DNA from: Nemania diffusa
Taxonomy: Eukaryota; Ascomycota; Sordariomycetes; Xylariales; Xylariaceae
Assembly (NCBI GenBank): GCA_038501195.1
Contig: JBBPUQ010000008.1
Location: 1,096,001 to 1,160,000, forward strand
Length of the DNA stretch: 64,000 nucleotides
Reading direction: 5' to 3'
Within the stretch, counting starts at the first letter, position 1. Each line of letters opens with the position of its first letter. The notes under the pieces are model-generated. The model was given only the letters and a program-made list of their open reading frames with translations. It searched no databases and was not told where the DNA came from. The translations under genes and the position numbers were made by a program. Of the stretch, positions 31,492 through 44,938 are shown piece by piece.

Positions 31492-34049
31492 ATGGCACCC
31501 AGTACGTTACCGATACCCTACAGCGCTTCTTTTGCAGGCTAGCTCATAACAAGATAGGATCAGGAGCAGAGCCAGAGCGACAATGGCCCCCGCGTTCGCC
31601 TCATGAAGCCCTCCTCAGCACGCCTAGTGGGCGTGAACGACTTCGTCGTCTAGCTGAACGAGCTTCGCCCTCTCCATCGCCCTCCAAACGAGCCTCAAGG
31701 CCGACAGCTACTCATACCAGCTCATATAACCCACGGGGGTCAGACGGCGAAGACGATGGGTTAGATTTGGACGTTGAAGGAGATGAGGATGAGGAGACAC
31801 TGGAACTGAAATTGGCCGAAATACAGGCCAAGCTCAGATTAAAAAAGCTGCAGGCGGCAAAAGCAAAAAAGGCACGAGAACCCGACAATCAAAACATAAG
31901 GCCTGAATCAAGACCTATAACAGGCATTGCGCCATCGAGCCGAGCTCAGTCCCGTGCCGATGGATTCAAGTCCGGGACCGTCACTCAACCACAGTCACAA
32001 GCCGAAATTCAGGTTCCAGCCTCTCCCGTAAGAAGGTCACAGGCAGCACAAGAGATAACTTCGCCTAGCAGGGTACGACTAGGAATAGACAAGGGGCTTA
32101 GAGCAAAAGATGTCTCTCTAAAGCGTGCTCCGAGCCTGAAGAAAACTGTAGAAGCTACGAGGGCACTACAAGGAGGTTATCTTCGAAGAGCAAATACACC
32201 TTCACTAGGTGTCGCGAATCAACCCACGGCCCAAGAACGCCCACAAAGCTTCAGTGAACGACTGGCCGCTGCTCGAAATGACGAAAAAGCCCGAAAGGAG
32301 CGTCAAGAGAGGATACAGGATATAAGGACCAAGGCTTTCCAGCTCAGCAAGCAAGAAATAGAGGAGCTCAAGCAGAATGCAGCAGAAATACCCGAGATCC
32401 CCGTACAAGCAGAGCAATATAGCAGAGACCAGGTTATGGCCGGTGGTGGTTTAAAGAGATCAAACACTATGCCAAGCTTGCACCGGCAAACGGATGATGA
32501 GACAGAACAAGCGAGCGGACAAGAAACACGCAAGCAGCAGGTCCCGCCATCCCAAGTGCCGGAAGAAGAGGCTTCGGCGTTCGAGCCATACTCCAGCATC
32601 CACCTTAAAAAGCGGATAATACCACACTCTACACTGACCCGGAACCTTTCAGGCAAGAAGACATACGTTATCCCCGATCTCTTGAAGCATGTTAAGGCCC
32701 CCGAATTTGAGCTACCCGATGTCGAGCAGGACATAGTGGTGTTTGGTATACTGGCCTCTAAATCCGATCCCAGGGCACACAAAAACCCGGGTAGCAACGT
32801 CAAGGAGAAGGTAGAAGCAAACCCAGCTAAAGCCAAATATATGGTCCTAAAACTGGTTGATTTAAAATGGGAGCTGGAACTCTTTCTCTTCAACAGTGGC
32901 TTCGAGCGATACTGGAAACTAACTCCCGGTACGCTCCTCGCTATCCTCAACCCCACGATTATGCCCCCGCCTCCAAATAGGACGGATACGGGGAGGTTCA
33001 GTCTCGTGATCAATAGTGATGACGACACGATCCTAGAGGTGGGCACCGCGCGGGATCTCGGTTTTTGCAAGAGCGTCAAGAAAGACGGCACACTCTGTAC
33101 CAGCTGGGTAAACAGTAAGCGGACCGAATTCTGCGATTTTCATATGAATTTAGCATTATCCAAGAAGAAGCTCGCCAGACAAGACGTTAATGCGTTTAAC
33201 ACCGGTCTTGGCCCCAAGCGGAGTAACTCGCATCGTCTGCCTAACTGGGACGGGCAGGATAGTGATGCAGGCAAGAAGCAACGGGGGAACTACGACCGCA
33301 GCTCGCAAAGCTCCTGGTTTGTGCACAAGGCTAGCGCTGCCAGTATGCTCGATAACGAGATCCTCGGGGGTAAGGTCACCAGCACCATAGAGCGCAGCGA
33401 GGCATTACGCCGGCGTCTCGCGACAGAAGAGAAAGAGCGCGACATCATGAAGAAGCTGGGTGAACTTGGGAACGGTGCCGGGAAGGAGTATATGCGCTCT
33501 ACCAAGAGCGGGGGCACGAATCAATTCGGGTCCAGTCTCACGTCCACAGCCGCAAGTTCAGCTACCTTGACAGGAGAGCCCCGGCCGCAACTCGACGCAA
33601 AGAGCCTCGGCCTTATACAAGACAGGAGCAACAAAATCCATCTCAGCCCCGTCAAGAGAAAACGCATGGAGAGCGCCCTGTCGAGCCGGAATTCAAGTTT
33701 CCTGGGCTCTGCCGCCAGCGGTCCATCGGCCACTGGGACTGGGGGGCTGGGCTGGGGAGGCGGGCTGAAGGATAAACTGGCTCGCATGAAAGACGGAGAA
33801 AATTTCCGCGGGGTTGATGCAGCCGCAAGTAGTAGTGAGAAAGGGGCTCCTTCGAGCGAGCCCAGTCAGGACAGGAACCGGTCCCCGGCGCGGAAGAAGA
33901 CCCGCTTCGTCACCGAGAAAGGCATCCGCGAAGCCGGGCGCGAGAGTCTAGGCGGTGAGCTAGCCGCCGGCGGCAGGATAGGAGGCCAGGGACGCGGCAT
34001 GGTGTTCCTTGATGATGATGATGATGACGAATTAGTCATCCTTAAATAA
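31492..34049 (+). CDS. MCM10: DNA replication initiation factor Mcm10
   Basis: join(31492..31501,31558..34049) encodes 833 residues. The first exon is only ten bases (ATG GCA CCC A); a 56-nt intron with GTACGT donor and ATAG acceptor joins it to the long exon in phase 1. Without it the main frame has no ATG before residue 200. Mcm10 helps activate the CMG helicase and loads DNA polymerase alpha. After a charged N-terminal region with a heptad helix (about 95-120), the OB-fold begins near residue 395 (DIVVFGILASKSD, then KLVDLKWELELFLFNSGFERYW and KLTPGTLLAILNP). The Mcm10 CCCH zinc finger follows with Cys507, Cys517, Cys529 and His532. Basic, Ser-rich sequence with ArgLys clusters fills the C-terminus, which ends in a run of Asp. 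The two-part OB/zinc core is diagnostic. Confidence 0.94.
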
Positions 34050-35344
34050 ACCGTCAGTATGCATATAGATGCTCAGTCCCCCGCGGTCGTGGGATGAGCA
34101 TAAAGTCCGAACCTAAAGAATTGAATATCCAAACGTCTCTTAGAAGACCCCTCGATCTTGATTCCCTCTTTCTTCTCTTGTTGTCCCTGTGCACGGTGAT
34201 AAGTAGATGTCTGCCCACACAGGCTTCCCAACTTCGTCCTGTTGCTTTTTAGGTAGGATGGACAAGTCACATAGCTGAAGTAGGTGCACATACGGTAGGT
34301 AGGCAGTAAATAGCAGCTTGCCTGTAGGTATCTATCTAGTAATCTACCAGAAGAGAAAAGAGTACTATTTTCTCTTCGCCTAGTCTCCTATCTTCAAACC
34401 AGATAGCCATTCAGCAGACCCTGTCTTGTGTTTACTCCTACGTACCTAGTCTTCCCGTTCTCCGCGGCGACCTTTTCTCCGTCGGGCCACTCCTGACCAA
34501 CCCCGGTCCCTGTTGTGTCAATCTACATATGTATATATAGACAGGGCTATTTGGCCAAGCCATGCCGTTACCAAAACCGTGTACTCTACCTTCATGAGTT
34601 CTACTCGCCGAGGCATGGCTCAGGTCAGCCTCCAAAATAGGAGTCATGACTTGATCTTGGAGCAGTTGTATGCCGGACTAAGTTAGAACGACATCTATCC
34701 CATCTCATACTCCAACTCACCCATTGACTATATCTATCTACATCTACACCCGAAGTCTATACCTACCCTACTACAAGGGTATTCTACTGCGCAGTAGCAA
34801 AGTAAGTCACAAAACATACTGCAAGCCCACGAGACATGCCAATACCACATCGCCACATGAGGTATTCTGTGGCTAGACAGGCAATCGACACAGTAGGCGA
34901 AACGAGCAAGACAACGGCAAAAAGCATGAAAAGCATCGAGGCGTTCTTTTTCTTACGCCGCAAGAGAAGATCATTTTCTTTCCTTCATTCTCTTTCTCCC
35001 TTCTTACTCTTGGTTTCTTCTCGTCACAAACGCAGACATGCACATACACATCCCGTTCTCATTAGCCATTGATCCACATTACTAATGCAGCAGGAAACAG
35101 AACCAAGAAGTTTATATCGAGCTGCACTAGACCAACCCAGACCAAGAGTCCGACTTGTGTCATCGCTAACCCGTTATCGCTCGTCCCGCTGTATGGGCTA
35201 GATGAGGCCAAATAGTACCGTGAGTTGAGAACGAGTGCCAAATAGTCAAAATGCCTAGGAATGATGGAGCCAAAAAACAAAAACAAGCTGCACAAGCTAA
35301 ATACTTGCCCCCAAAAGACTTGCGCTCACCACACTAGCCACGTC
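34050..35344. other. Convergent intergenic region between MCM10 and AIM21
   Basis: About 1.3 kb with TAGGTAGG-type motifs near 34251-34335 and pyrimidine-rich tracts near 34970-35030. No supported gene: frames here are short, and those longer than 70 codons lack conserved-looking sequence. Confidence 0.4.
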
Positions 35345-38203
35345 TCATGATATTACTTCGTCTTTGATCTCTCCGACCTCCTTTACCTCATCGCTGTCCA
35401 CTTTCTTGTCGACTGTCTCTGTCAGGATAGACTCCCCAGCCGTATTCGTAACAAGTGGCTTTGTCTCCTCGACGATGTGTTCACTCTCGCTTGGCTTATC
35501 GTCAGTGGCAATGGTTTCTGGCTCCTTACTTTCAGGCTCCTTCTCAAGCTCCTTCCCAGAATCCTTCTCGGACTCTTTCTCGAGCTCTTTCTCAGGCTCC
35601 TTCTGCTCGAGCACCTCTTTGGCTTCCACCTCTACAGCCTCTGCGCTGATAGGCTGTGTCTCTTGGGGTTTTGTTTCCTCTTCCTTTACTTCTTCCACTC
35701 TCACTTGTTCAGGTTCTTCAGGCTTGACTTCTATTACTGTCGGTTCCGATGTCCCGGCTTTTTCTGGGCCAAAATTATCAACCATCACAGTACCCTCTTC
35801 GTCTATACTCCATAACGTCCTAGTCATTGATAGAGATAGGACGGGGCGGCCATTAGACACAGGTGGCGGAGTAGACTTTTCTACACCAGCGGGACTGTGG
35901 CTCTTAGTTGGGGCCCTTCGCTGAGGACCACGGGCGCGTCCTTTCCTGGCATCGGCTAAAGGAGCCTTCTCCTTCTCTTCGGATGCTTCTTCTGCTGCAG
36001 GCGCGTCCTTCTTAGGAACTTGAGGGCCTAGGCGTAACCGGTTATTCAAATCTGACATAAAACCAGCTTGTAGCGCAGCTATTTTACCCCCCATCGGTCT
36101 AGGTGGTACAACAGGCTTTTGCTTTGCAGTTCCCTCCGGCTCCTTTGACTCGGCAGCCGGTTTGAATGGGCGGGCGGGTATATGTGGCTTTGGACGAACG
36201 GGGATCGTGGGTTTTGAGGAGCCATCATCGCCAGAACCTTGCTTCTTAGGTGGACGAACAGCAGGAACAGTGGGCTTGCTAACAGATGCCAGTGGTTTAG
36301 GTGCTTCTTCGCCAGTCGAGTCCTCAGTTGATTGAGGCTGAGACACTGTGGTTGTGAACTGAAGAGAGTCGGGGGTGTCTTCCCAGACATCCCGGCTCGG
36401 GAAGCGTTGAGCCATGCTAGGGCGTTGAGGAATCTCCTTAGCAAGATGTGGTTGATGTTCAACCCATGACTTTGGTCGCTGTTGCCGATTAATAAAGCTG
36501 TCCGCCGTAATAGCCTCTTCTTCAGCTAATTCTTCCTGCCTTCGGGCGAATGCTTGAGCTGGTGTTTCGGTATCCCTCGGGGGTAAATCCGCTGACGCAA
36601 GGCGTGATCTCGGGCGGGTATTCGCTGGTTCGGGTGTCGAGACTTCAGCTGTGCTATGTACGCTGTTCGGAGCATCCTCCCATATATCTTGACTAGGAAA
36701 CCTTTGGCGATACTCCTTTAGCTTCTCAGCCGATGTCTTGGGTTTGTGGTCACCTTTTTCATCTTCTGGGAACAGTGGTTCGTATTCTTCTACATCATCT
36801 AGAGGCGTTGAGTGTACCTCTGGGGGAGGGGGGCTGTAGATGCTCGGTGGTCTACTAGATGGGCGGCTCTTGACATCATCACTTCCATGCCGATTGTGTG
36901 GAACAGCTGGTTGGAGCTCATAAGGTGATGGGTCCTTGGCTACCTCGTCGGCAGCTAAGATAGGCCAGGCATTATCGTTGTTCGCACCATGGCCCTCGGC
37001 AGTTTCGTCGTCGCCGTACTTAACGAAACCCTTATGGTGACTGTCTTCTTTGACATGAATGACGTCATTTCCCTTCTCACCCTTAGGTCCAGAAGAGCTG
37101 GTTTTCAAGGGCGACTTGACAGATTCCTCCTTGGGGCCGGTCGAGGACGGCTGAGGCGAGGATATGCGCGAAGTGTACTCATCACTGGCTTGAAAGCCAA
37201 CCTGTTCACTAGGCGTTCCAATAAATTCAGAAGTACCTGTCATGAATGGTTAGAAACATTCCAAAGTTTGCTGGTGGCTTGCGTTACCAAAACCAACACC
37301 ACGGCTAGCGGTATCCCGGACGATCTTGTTGAGATTCTCACTGCTCATAGAGTAGTCCTGGACACGGTCGTGAAGGGCATGATAGCGTTCCTTCTGGTAC
37401 ATATCGGGATGCTTTTCGTAGTAAGCCTTTTCTAGCTTATCCGTAGACTCAACACCATGACCGTGGAGACCATAGCTTCCCGGTGGAAGATCGTAGAACC
37501 CGTTTCTAGAACTTGTTCTGCGAGCGTGCTGGCGACCGCTTTTAGTACTGTCGACGCTCGGCGCCCGAGATGGGGTCAGCGAGGGAGCCTGCACATCGCC
37601 GGCATATGATAGCATAGGCACTCTCTGGCCGATCTCAGGGATTCCCTGCTCATCATCCGTGTACAGCTCGCTGTGATGAGAGAGCTGGCTTGTAGTACTG
37701 GCCTTCTTCTTCAAGCTCCGTGCGCCTGGGTAAGGCGGCTCTTCACTGCTGGGGCGCCCAATGCCGAAGGCAGCAGCACGATCTGAATCGGTACGGGTGA
37801 CCGTAGCAACTCGTTGTTTAGCACTAGCAGCAGGTACAGTGGGCTTAGGAGCGTGCAATTTGAGGTCCTCGCCAACGCTACGAGTCTGCTCGGGCGACGA
37901 GCCAAGCTCCTCGATGGCGACGGCATATTCCTGTCCCTCCTCGCCAACACCGGGCATATCAACGCTCATGGTTCGCTCGAGTTCCTGGCCGAGGAAGCTC
38001 TGGCTATTCCGCTTGGGCTTTGTGGTGAAGTTGGTGTCGTTGAGGGGCGATGGCGCAAACCGATCGGGATTGGGAGAGACAGAGCGATTGAATCGCTTCG
38101 TAGGGCGTGCCGGAATTGTGGGAGCAGCACCATTAGTTGCATCCTGACTTCTAGAAGGACGAGGCGGCACGACGGGGGCTGACGACATAGTGGCGGCCGA
38201 CAT
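35345..38203 (-). CDS. AIM21: Aim21-like actin-patch protein
   Basis: complement(join(35345..37236,37288..38203)) encodes 935 residues; the 51-nt intron has a GTAACG donor and CAG acceptor and joins in phase 1. Aim21 (altered inheritance of mitochondria 21) acts at cortical actin patches, where in yeast it binds Tda2 and actin capping protein and is recruited by SH3 proteins. The evidence is the family N-terminus (PVVPPRPSRSQ, then TIPARPTKRFNRSVSPNP and FGIGRPSSEEPPYPGARSL). Repeated poly-proline SH3 ligands also fit: PPRP near the start, IPVRPKPHIPARPFKP and VVPPRPMGG in the second exon. Duplicated FPSQDIWEDAPNS and FPSRDVWEDTPDS blocks occur in the middle. The C-terminal 170 residues are extremely acidic and Glu/Lys/Pro-rich with short EKEPE-type repeats. 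No catalytic domain is present. Long frames on the plus strand inside it are shadows. Confidence 0.85.
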
Positions 38204-41200
38204 GAACCAAAGTTCAACAAAAATAATTTCAAGTATGCAGCAGGAAAGTCAATGCTAGCTAAAGTGTCCGAGATCCTTGCTCTTGTGGCAATATATTTTT
38301 AGCTGAGCACCCGTGGACCTGAAGGGTTTGCAGTGATTAGCAAAACACGTCAAGAATACTTGAATGAGTCGGTGCTAAATATGGAATGAAAACACACGAT
38401 AACACAATGAATGGCCCAACAGCCCAATGGCTTCCCTATTGGCGCCCTATGCCAGCGCCTCCGCTAGGAGACACGTTATTTATTACCCACAACCAGCTAT
38501 GGGTTAGCTGCTTCCGGTTGTTGGGAAGATTCCGAGACCAACGTGGCAGAAGTTAGTGCTACCTACATGTAGGTAGATAGGCAAGGTGGTGATCGCGAAG
38601 TCAAATCGAGTAACAGGGATAGATGATAGATGAAACTTGGAAGTAGAGGCTAATATTTCAAGCTCGGATCGTACATACCGCATAGAACTCCACAGGTCTA
38701 GTATTAGGCAGGTACAGACTGTACAAAGTAGTTACGACTCAGCACGGTAGTACAGTGTACTACCTGTAGCAAGTTTACAAATAAGGCGGTCGCTGTCGCG
38801 ATTTCTTTTTTTTTGGTAGATATAGTTCGGTAATGGTTATCGTGTTATCTGCATGTATATCTGGAGCTGGTAAGGTACAACCCAAGACCTTAGCTTATCG
38901 CGCTGTCTATCACGATTAGCGACCTAATGACTTAGTTTACCCAAATCGCTATTTGGCGGTCAAAAGATAAAGGGATGAGCAGAAAAGCATGGAGGGACAG
39001 ATAAGCCCGTAAAAAAAGGGGTGTGCGTAGGTAGGTGCAAGATAAAAAACAACGATAAAGGACTGGTAAATTTTCTGTTTGGTATGGTGAAGGCTGGTTG
39101 TAGTTGGCATGCGGGCGAAGGATTTTTGAGTCAACGGAAGCGGACGTCAGTTGCGTCACCGAATAATGACAACCTTCATCTCAGATGCTAACGAGCCAAG
39201 ACACAGCCACAACAATACTACCCAGCCGAGACAGATACTCGGGGCAGGGACAAACTATGGAATGGAAATAGGACTTGAACACTCAATTGCAAGGACGCTA
39301 GAAGCAGATAGAAAAACTTCAGGAACGAGGTTGGATGGAGGGAACAAAGCTCGAAGCGGGAGTACTATTTGTCAAAGTAGCAGGTCGTCATCACTTACAT
39401 TATGATATATCCTCTGGAGTATATAAGCAGATGAATAAAGTAGAGGTTTTGAGTTTAGAATGATCTAGAGGTTAAAAGGAGGAATTGAAGATTTCGGGCG
39501 CAAGAAATGAATCTTGTTTGCAAATGCACCTAGTTTGTAGATAGATTTGGGTTGACGAGTCTGGTTGTCAGATACACGAACCGCACGAGGTATACGTAGT
39601 GTAGACAGGATTGATAGGCATGGTGCCCGGCCACACGAAGCGATGGGTTCAATTTAAACAAGACGAGCAGCACGCACTACTGCAACTTACCTAACTTGTA
39701 GTATCTAGCCCTAGAATACAGTATCTACTGTATATCCCGTATTCTGTACTTGCATACCTTACTCTGTTCCAGGTTCTTTATTTAGATGTCATGGGATCTT
39801 GTGTCTGGCTTGGTTTTCCCAGCATCCCTCCGGTACCAGTTACTTTTCCCAGGGCAATTGGTTCCACGGTATAAGCATGGATTAACCACTTACCTTGTAG
39901 TCTAGGTAGGTACTTGTAGTGACCGCTCCCACATCTCCCCTCACGCAAAAGTTTTTGACAATGTTGTGAGGTACCGAGTTGGTAAAGACTTAAGGTTCCT
40001 GGGGAGATGGCCCTGCACCAAGATGTCATAGATTTTCGGCTATAGATCTCTACAGGCGCTCCAAGCATGCTCAGCTAACGATGGACGTTTGGGGTACGCA
40101 TAGGCGACGTATTACATCTGCATGATGGCCTTGCCCCTCTGTACAAGAGGTACGTCCCTGGACTACCTACACTATGCCTAATGCATGATGTGCTCAAAAT
40201 AGCCAATAGCGCGGCGCCAATTAGTCCATGCACTGCACCTAATTGGTCACTGGCAAGGAGGAGGGCACATCTTTAGAAGGCGGGACAGTACTATATGTTT
40301 CAGTCAACTACCTACTGTATGGCCCAGGTGATAGTTTTGTGCACGGTCCACAGAGTCGAACTGCTAGGGCTTCCCTTAGGTACGTATGCATAGGTATATG
40401 TAGGTAAGACGGGAATAGTACTAGATATGCGATCATTAATGTGATAATCGGTAACCTTTACGTTTGATAGTTAGATAATAAATACCACAATAAAAATGGT
40501 CCTACGCATACCTAATGAGACACAGTATATTCCTAGGCAACTAGGACACGACAACGACTACTTAAGAGTATCCAGAGGGTGGATAGAAGGGAATACAGTA
40601 TTACTACCCTAGGTAGATACTACCTATCCTTATGTACCTGCCTAGGGTACCTAAGGCAGTATACGGTAGTGTAGCGCAGGCCTGCCCGTCATCAGCCTCA
40701 CCTCCAACATCCCCACCACAAAACTATTCCATTTTGGCAAATTTGGTCGTCACCTGAGCCGAAATGATGCAAAGAAAAGGGCATCTGTAAATGCGTCTAG
40801 ACGGCGAAAACTTTTTTCAAAGATGGGGCCGACCTGTCCATCTGTCAAGCGGTCAGCAGTAGCAGTAGATAGTTGCAATTGTTCTCGTTATTAGTGCTGT
40901 TGTTCTGTTCACATGCACTTAATAAGTGAGTGCTCATTGTGGCATATCTTAAACTAGTATCCCGACAACGCATCAATTGTGTTCTTATCCAATAGTTTCA
41001 CCGTCGTTTGACATGCAATTGACTTTAAGCTGTACACAGCCAAAGAGGGGACTGCACGCCCTTGGTCATTACGTATTTCGTGACTCGGTAGGTTATCTAG
41101 TCTAGGTTCGTACAGAGAAGCTGCAGAGCCACCCGCACCGCCCATACTCCATACATTACTATACATTACCTAATGGTAATACATAGCTTGACCAAGTGCA

Positions 41201-42675
41201 GTGCATGTCATACCTGCTCTCTGTACGTAAATGCAGCGCACTTAGTGATTCCTTCCCCATATTCCTCATGGGGTTTCAGACGGAAAGCCTCGATCGAAAG
41301 GTCCCCAAGTATAAAAAAAGACAGAGAGGCACAAGTGTCTATTAGGAGCTTTACTGTATGGCCTACGTGTACAGCACTCTGTGCCAAAGGGCAAGGAATC
41401 TATACCCAGGTACGGAACACGATCGGTACTAAATCCGGTAGGTACAACTGCACGTATGTGCCAGGTTCTCCAATAATGACGGCATGTCACCTCCACGGCC
41501 GTAGTCTTGACCTTGCTTCAAGACATGGTTCTTTTAGAGAGGGTACAGGAGAAGGAAAGCAATACTCTGTAATCAAGCAGGAAATCAGGAGACTTTGCCA
41601 GATGATGCAGAAGAAGAGGTACCAAATTCAACTTATACGTATCTACTTACGCAGTAATTATCTTCTAGAACAGGTACATGGAGAGTGATCGCTCCACGGT
41701 ATGGAATTGCCTAGCGTGAGCTCTTTCTGCACTCGGGATCCATTTGGATATCCCTCCGTCCCGATCTCATCGGTGTGGCGAAGGGGAATGCTTGCTTTGC
41801 TACCAGGTACCTCTAAGAAAAGAACGGAACTTTCCCCATAGTAAAACTTCACCAGCAGAAACTTTTATATGCTCAAAATAACGGTTTCAAACCGTCTCTT
41901 CCTAGAAACTGTCTTAGTCGCACTAGGTTATCAGGTACGTCAAATGTTACAAATATCTTCAATATCATGACCTAAAGTATGCCATAAAGCTAGAGCTCAT
42001 AGCATATATAGTAAACAACGATCCTTACTCGCATTCATCGATTGATCGTTTAGGTCTTGTCATAGCTCCGAGTATCGGTTTTACTCGATACCTCGATCAA
42101 GGGTGCTATGTATAACGGCCCACTTCATTATTCGTTGATTTTGACCTTTACTAGAATTCAGGCGCAGATGGAGATTAATGTTAGACTTTGCCAATGTCTT
42201 AGGTTGTCGGTTTGTATTGTACCTATTCATACAATGTATAACTCGGGTAATGCGTAAGGGACTGATGTGCATCAATCTACAAGCTCCCTAATCTTGACGA
42301 GTTCACATCAAAACACAGACTACCGCCTGGGCGACGCTCTCTATCGGCTGAAGTAGAAATTTATCTCATTTGAGAAATATGAGGTATCTCTTCCGAGCCA
42401 GACACCAGAAGAAACTAACTTGGTACCATACCCGAACACACGTAGAAATACTGGGCCTGTTCATACAATATCCGTGACGCCAATACACCAGTCCTAAATG
42501 CTTGCCGTCGTTTCCACTCTAGTTTTTACCCTCTTCAATTTCCGACACCGTGGGCCATCAACGTCTCGGTCTCTTTTATAGAGTAGGGCTCATCACGTGG
42601 ATCATCACCAATGCCTTCGTACCGATAGAGCCTCGCAATCCTGCTAGATCCATTAACCTGCAAGAGATTGGCAGA
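38204..42675. other. Long gene-poor region
   Basis: About 4.5 kb with no supported gene. TAGGTA/TACCTA motifs are frequent (about 38559-38580, 39029-39040, 39904-39920, 40376-40410, 40609-40655). The longest ATG frame, 41173-41688 (+), has 171 codons but no recognisable domain, no conserved-looking block and runs through such motifs, so it is not called. No tRNA, transposon or long repeat was recognised. Confidence 0.4.
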
Positions 42676-43418
42676 TTATATGATCATCTGCGCAACACCC
42701 TGGCCGCCCAGAGTCTTGCTCCCAACAAAAGCCTGGCCTTTGAGACCAGCCAGAGCGTAGCAAATGGCGGTAAATGTGAGGACGACGGCAGCGGCGATCA
42801 GGCTACTGGGCGTAACGAGAATGCTCAGGAACTGGACGAGAGCAAGTACCCCATAAGCGGCGGCACGCATGTAGTTGGAAGAGACCCTGCGAATCGCGGC
42901 ATCGAATGCGGACGACGTGGGGCAGATTCGGAGCAGGAGAGGCACCTCGAGGAAGAGAATGATAAAGGACGATACCCTGTTTTAAGCTCAGTTAGTCGTT
43001 ATTATTTCTTGAGGAACTCCCTAGTTTTGGCAGCTTACAAGCAAATGATAGCGAAGATGATGAGGAGGATATGGAACAAGTTGAAGAAATTAGCGATGCC
43101 CAGCGCGAAGCACAGGATCATAGACAGAATTCCCAGCCTAAAACCGGAAAGAGGTATGTTAGCTTCTGCTTTACAGCATATGTTGTAATATTTGAGTCAA
43201 TCTTAGTTGAGATAATGGCGATAATTATCAGAGTCGTCCAGCGGTTGCGACCGCAGCTCGTTGGTTTAATGAAGCGGCTTACCATTGTCCATAGATGCCT
43301 AAATGATGATGGTTAGATTCAGCCTCTTCAATCGCAAAGGTTGGAACGGAGGATCCGGAGATGACGGGCAGAGAGCCTTACTGAAGTTTCTTGTCGCGAA
43401 CTCGTCTTTGATCGACAT
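42676..43418 (-). CDS. TVP18: Golgi membrane protein Tvp18
   Basis: Four small exons, complement(join(42676..42976,43039..43137,43283..43298,43382..43418)), give 150 residues; phases 1, 2 and 2 agree and the donors are GTAAGG, GTAAGC and GTAAGC. Exon 2 is only 16 bases and codes IYGQ plus parts of the flanking codons. Tvp18 is a tetra-spanning protein of Tlg2-containing Golgi/endosome membranes, of unclear biochemical role. The family pattern is strong: DEFATRNFSIYGQW at residues 4-17, helix 1 (LGILSMILCFALGIANFF), helix 2 (FAIICLVSSFIILFLEVP), the PLLLRICP junction, helix 3 (AAAYGVLALVQFLSILV), helix 4 (IAAAVVLTFTAICYALAGL), and GSKTLGGQGVA at the end. The last exon is overlapped by a 212-codon chance frame on the plus strand that could mislead gene callers. 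Confidence 0.93.
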
Positions 43419-44938
43419 ATTGACGATATGCAGCGTATAGCTGTGAACCGGTTTAAGATGGCTGGAGCAGTGGGATGCTGGGCAGTCCTTATCCGCGTGC
43501 GTGGTGTTGGATGACGATGACGATGATGGCGACCCTAATAAGATGCGCAAGATAGCTACACAGTAGCTAGCACGGGTTTTTGTTTGGAGGCTGCTGTTAC
43601 AGATGCCACTAGGTGGTGCAGGGCAATTATCGGGCGATCGTTATCAGTGGAAGTTAGAGTTGTCTTGATAGTTGATGAAGATTTGTAGTTGATTGTTTAG
43701 AGCTCGGGTAGTATGTAACAAGATGTGTCCAATTGATGAGAGCTCTAGGTATCTAGAGTGGATCTTCGGGCGACCAGGCGACGACGACGCCGGGATGGCG
43801 ACAACACGCAAGCACCAACCTTCCTGGGACCCTTTGTTCTTGCCGCCTATCAGTACTATATTTTGTACCTACAGTAGCGCAAGTACGGGGAAAGTGCAGG
43901 GGTACTTACCACTACAGGCTTGCTGACGCAGGGACCATCTCCAGTTTAAGTACTTAATATACTCCCTATTTACAGTCTACACTTAGGTACCTACCTAGGT
44001 AAGTAATGCACAAAGCGCGTAAAAGGCTCTATTTCGCCTGCATGCTTTCACTTCTAGGTCAATCTACGGTATTCGTATTCGTGGAGGCTCTAATCGAGCA
44101 TCAGGCAGCACCGCAGGTACATATTCTGTGACAGTGTGCGTACCATGTCAACGTAATGATGCTGCGCCCAGCGGAAGCAGATTTACCTATTATATGTTAC
44201 GTACTGAAGTAGGTATCCACCTGGCACATCAAGGCAGCCACATTATCAGAGAAAAGCATCGTCAACCACGCTAACTGCCTCTACTTGAATATATATACTT
44301 CCGGTACTTAACAATAGGCAGACCAGAAAACAGAGGGTTCAATCACACAGACTTATATATATATATATATATATACTAATATCAGGCATATATATATAAG
44401 TGAAGGACATAATAGCTTCACCGCCGTAAACCATTGGTCACTGCGCTCTATGTTACGATGGAAGCTGCGGGGATCCCTGCTAAGGGGAACACGCCAACTA
44501 TTTAGACGAGGGCAAAGTATGAAATGATGTATGAAAAATAATGTCTTTCTTCTAGCCCGAATGTAAGTAAACATTCCCACTTGTCTCAAGAACTCCATAT
44601 CCTGGGGAAGAGCATCGTCTATCTGGCCACAAGCAGCATCACCAAGTACGAAGGAAATAACACCTAACAATACGTTTCTACTTGGTGCAAGCATCGCTAC
44701 TCTGGGATTTTTATCGTGTGTTTTTAGAGACCGAAGCCTACTCTTGGTTATCATCATTCCCTAACTTTTACATATATGAACCTACCTCATCTTAACACCT
44801 GGGCTATTCTATCACTTCCGCCAATTGCGAAAAAATCCATACTTGAGTATTTTCGATATTAATACACAGTCTGCTAACATCCATTCAATAGAACATCTAA
44901 AGTCCCGTTCCTCTCTTCGCTGATAACTATTTCTTAAA
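43419..44938. other. Intergenic region upstream of TVP18 and the P450
   Basis: A 1.5-kb divergent region. It holds a near-palindromic TAGGTACCTACCTAGGTA cluster at about 43984-44001 and TA dinucleotide repeats at 44353-44376 and 44389-44398. No gene is supported; a 134-codon minus frame at 44353-44757 starts inside A/T-rich DNA and ends in the TA repeat. Confidence 0.4.
44353..44398. repeat. TA dinucleotide microsatellite, two tracts
   Basis: A TA tract of about 11 units at 44353-44376, then a second short tract at about 44389-44398, separated by non-repetitive sequence. Confidence 0.8.

Noticed and set aside
40345..40365. Second B-box-like sequence (minus strand)
   Set aside because: T-stem pairing fails and no cloverleaf can be drawn around it.
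41173..41688. 171-codon ATG frame in the 38-42.7 kb gap
   Set aside because: No recognisable domain or conserved-looking block, and it passes through dispersed TAGGTA-type motifs; probably chance.
42550..43188. 212-codon plus-strand frame
   Set aside because: Antisense to TVP18, whose four exons match the family; no domain in the plus frame.
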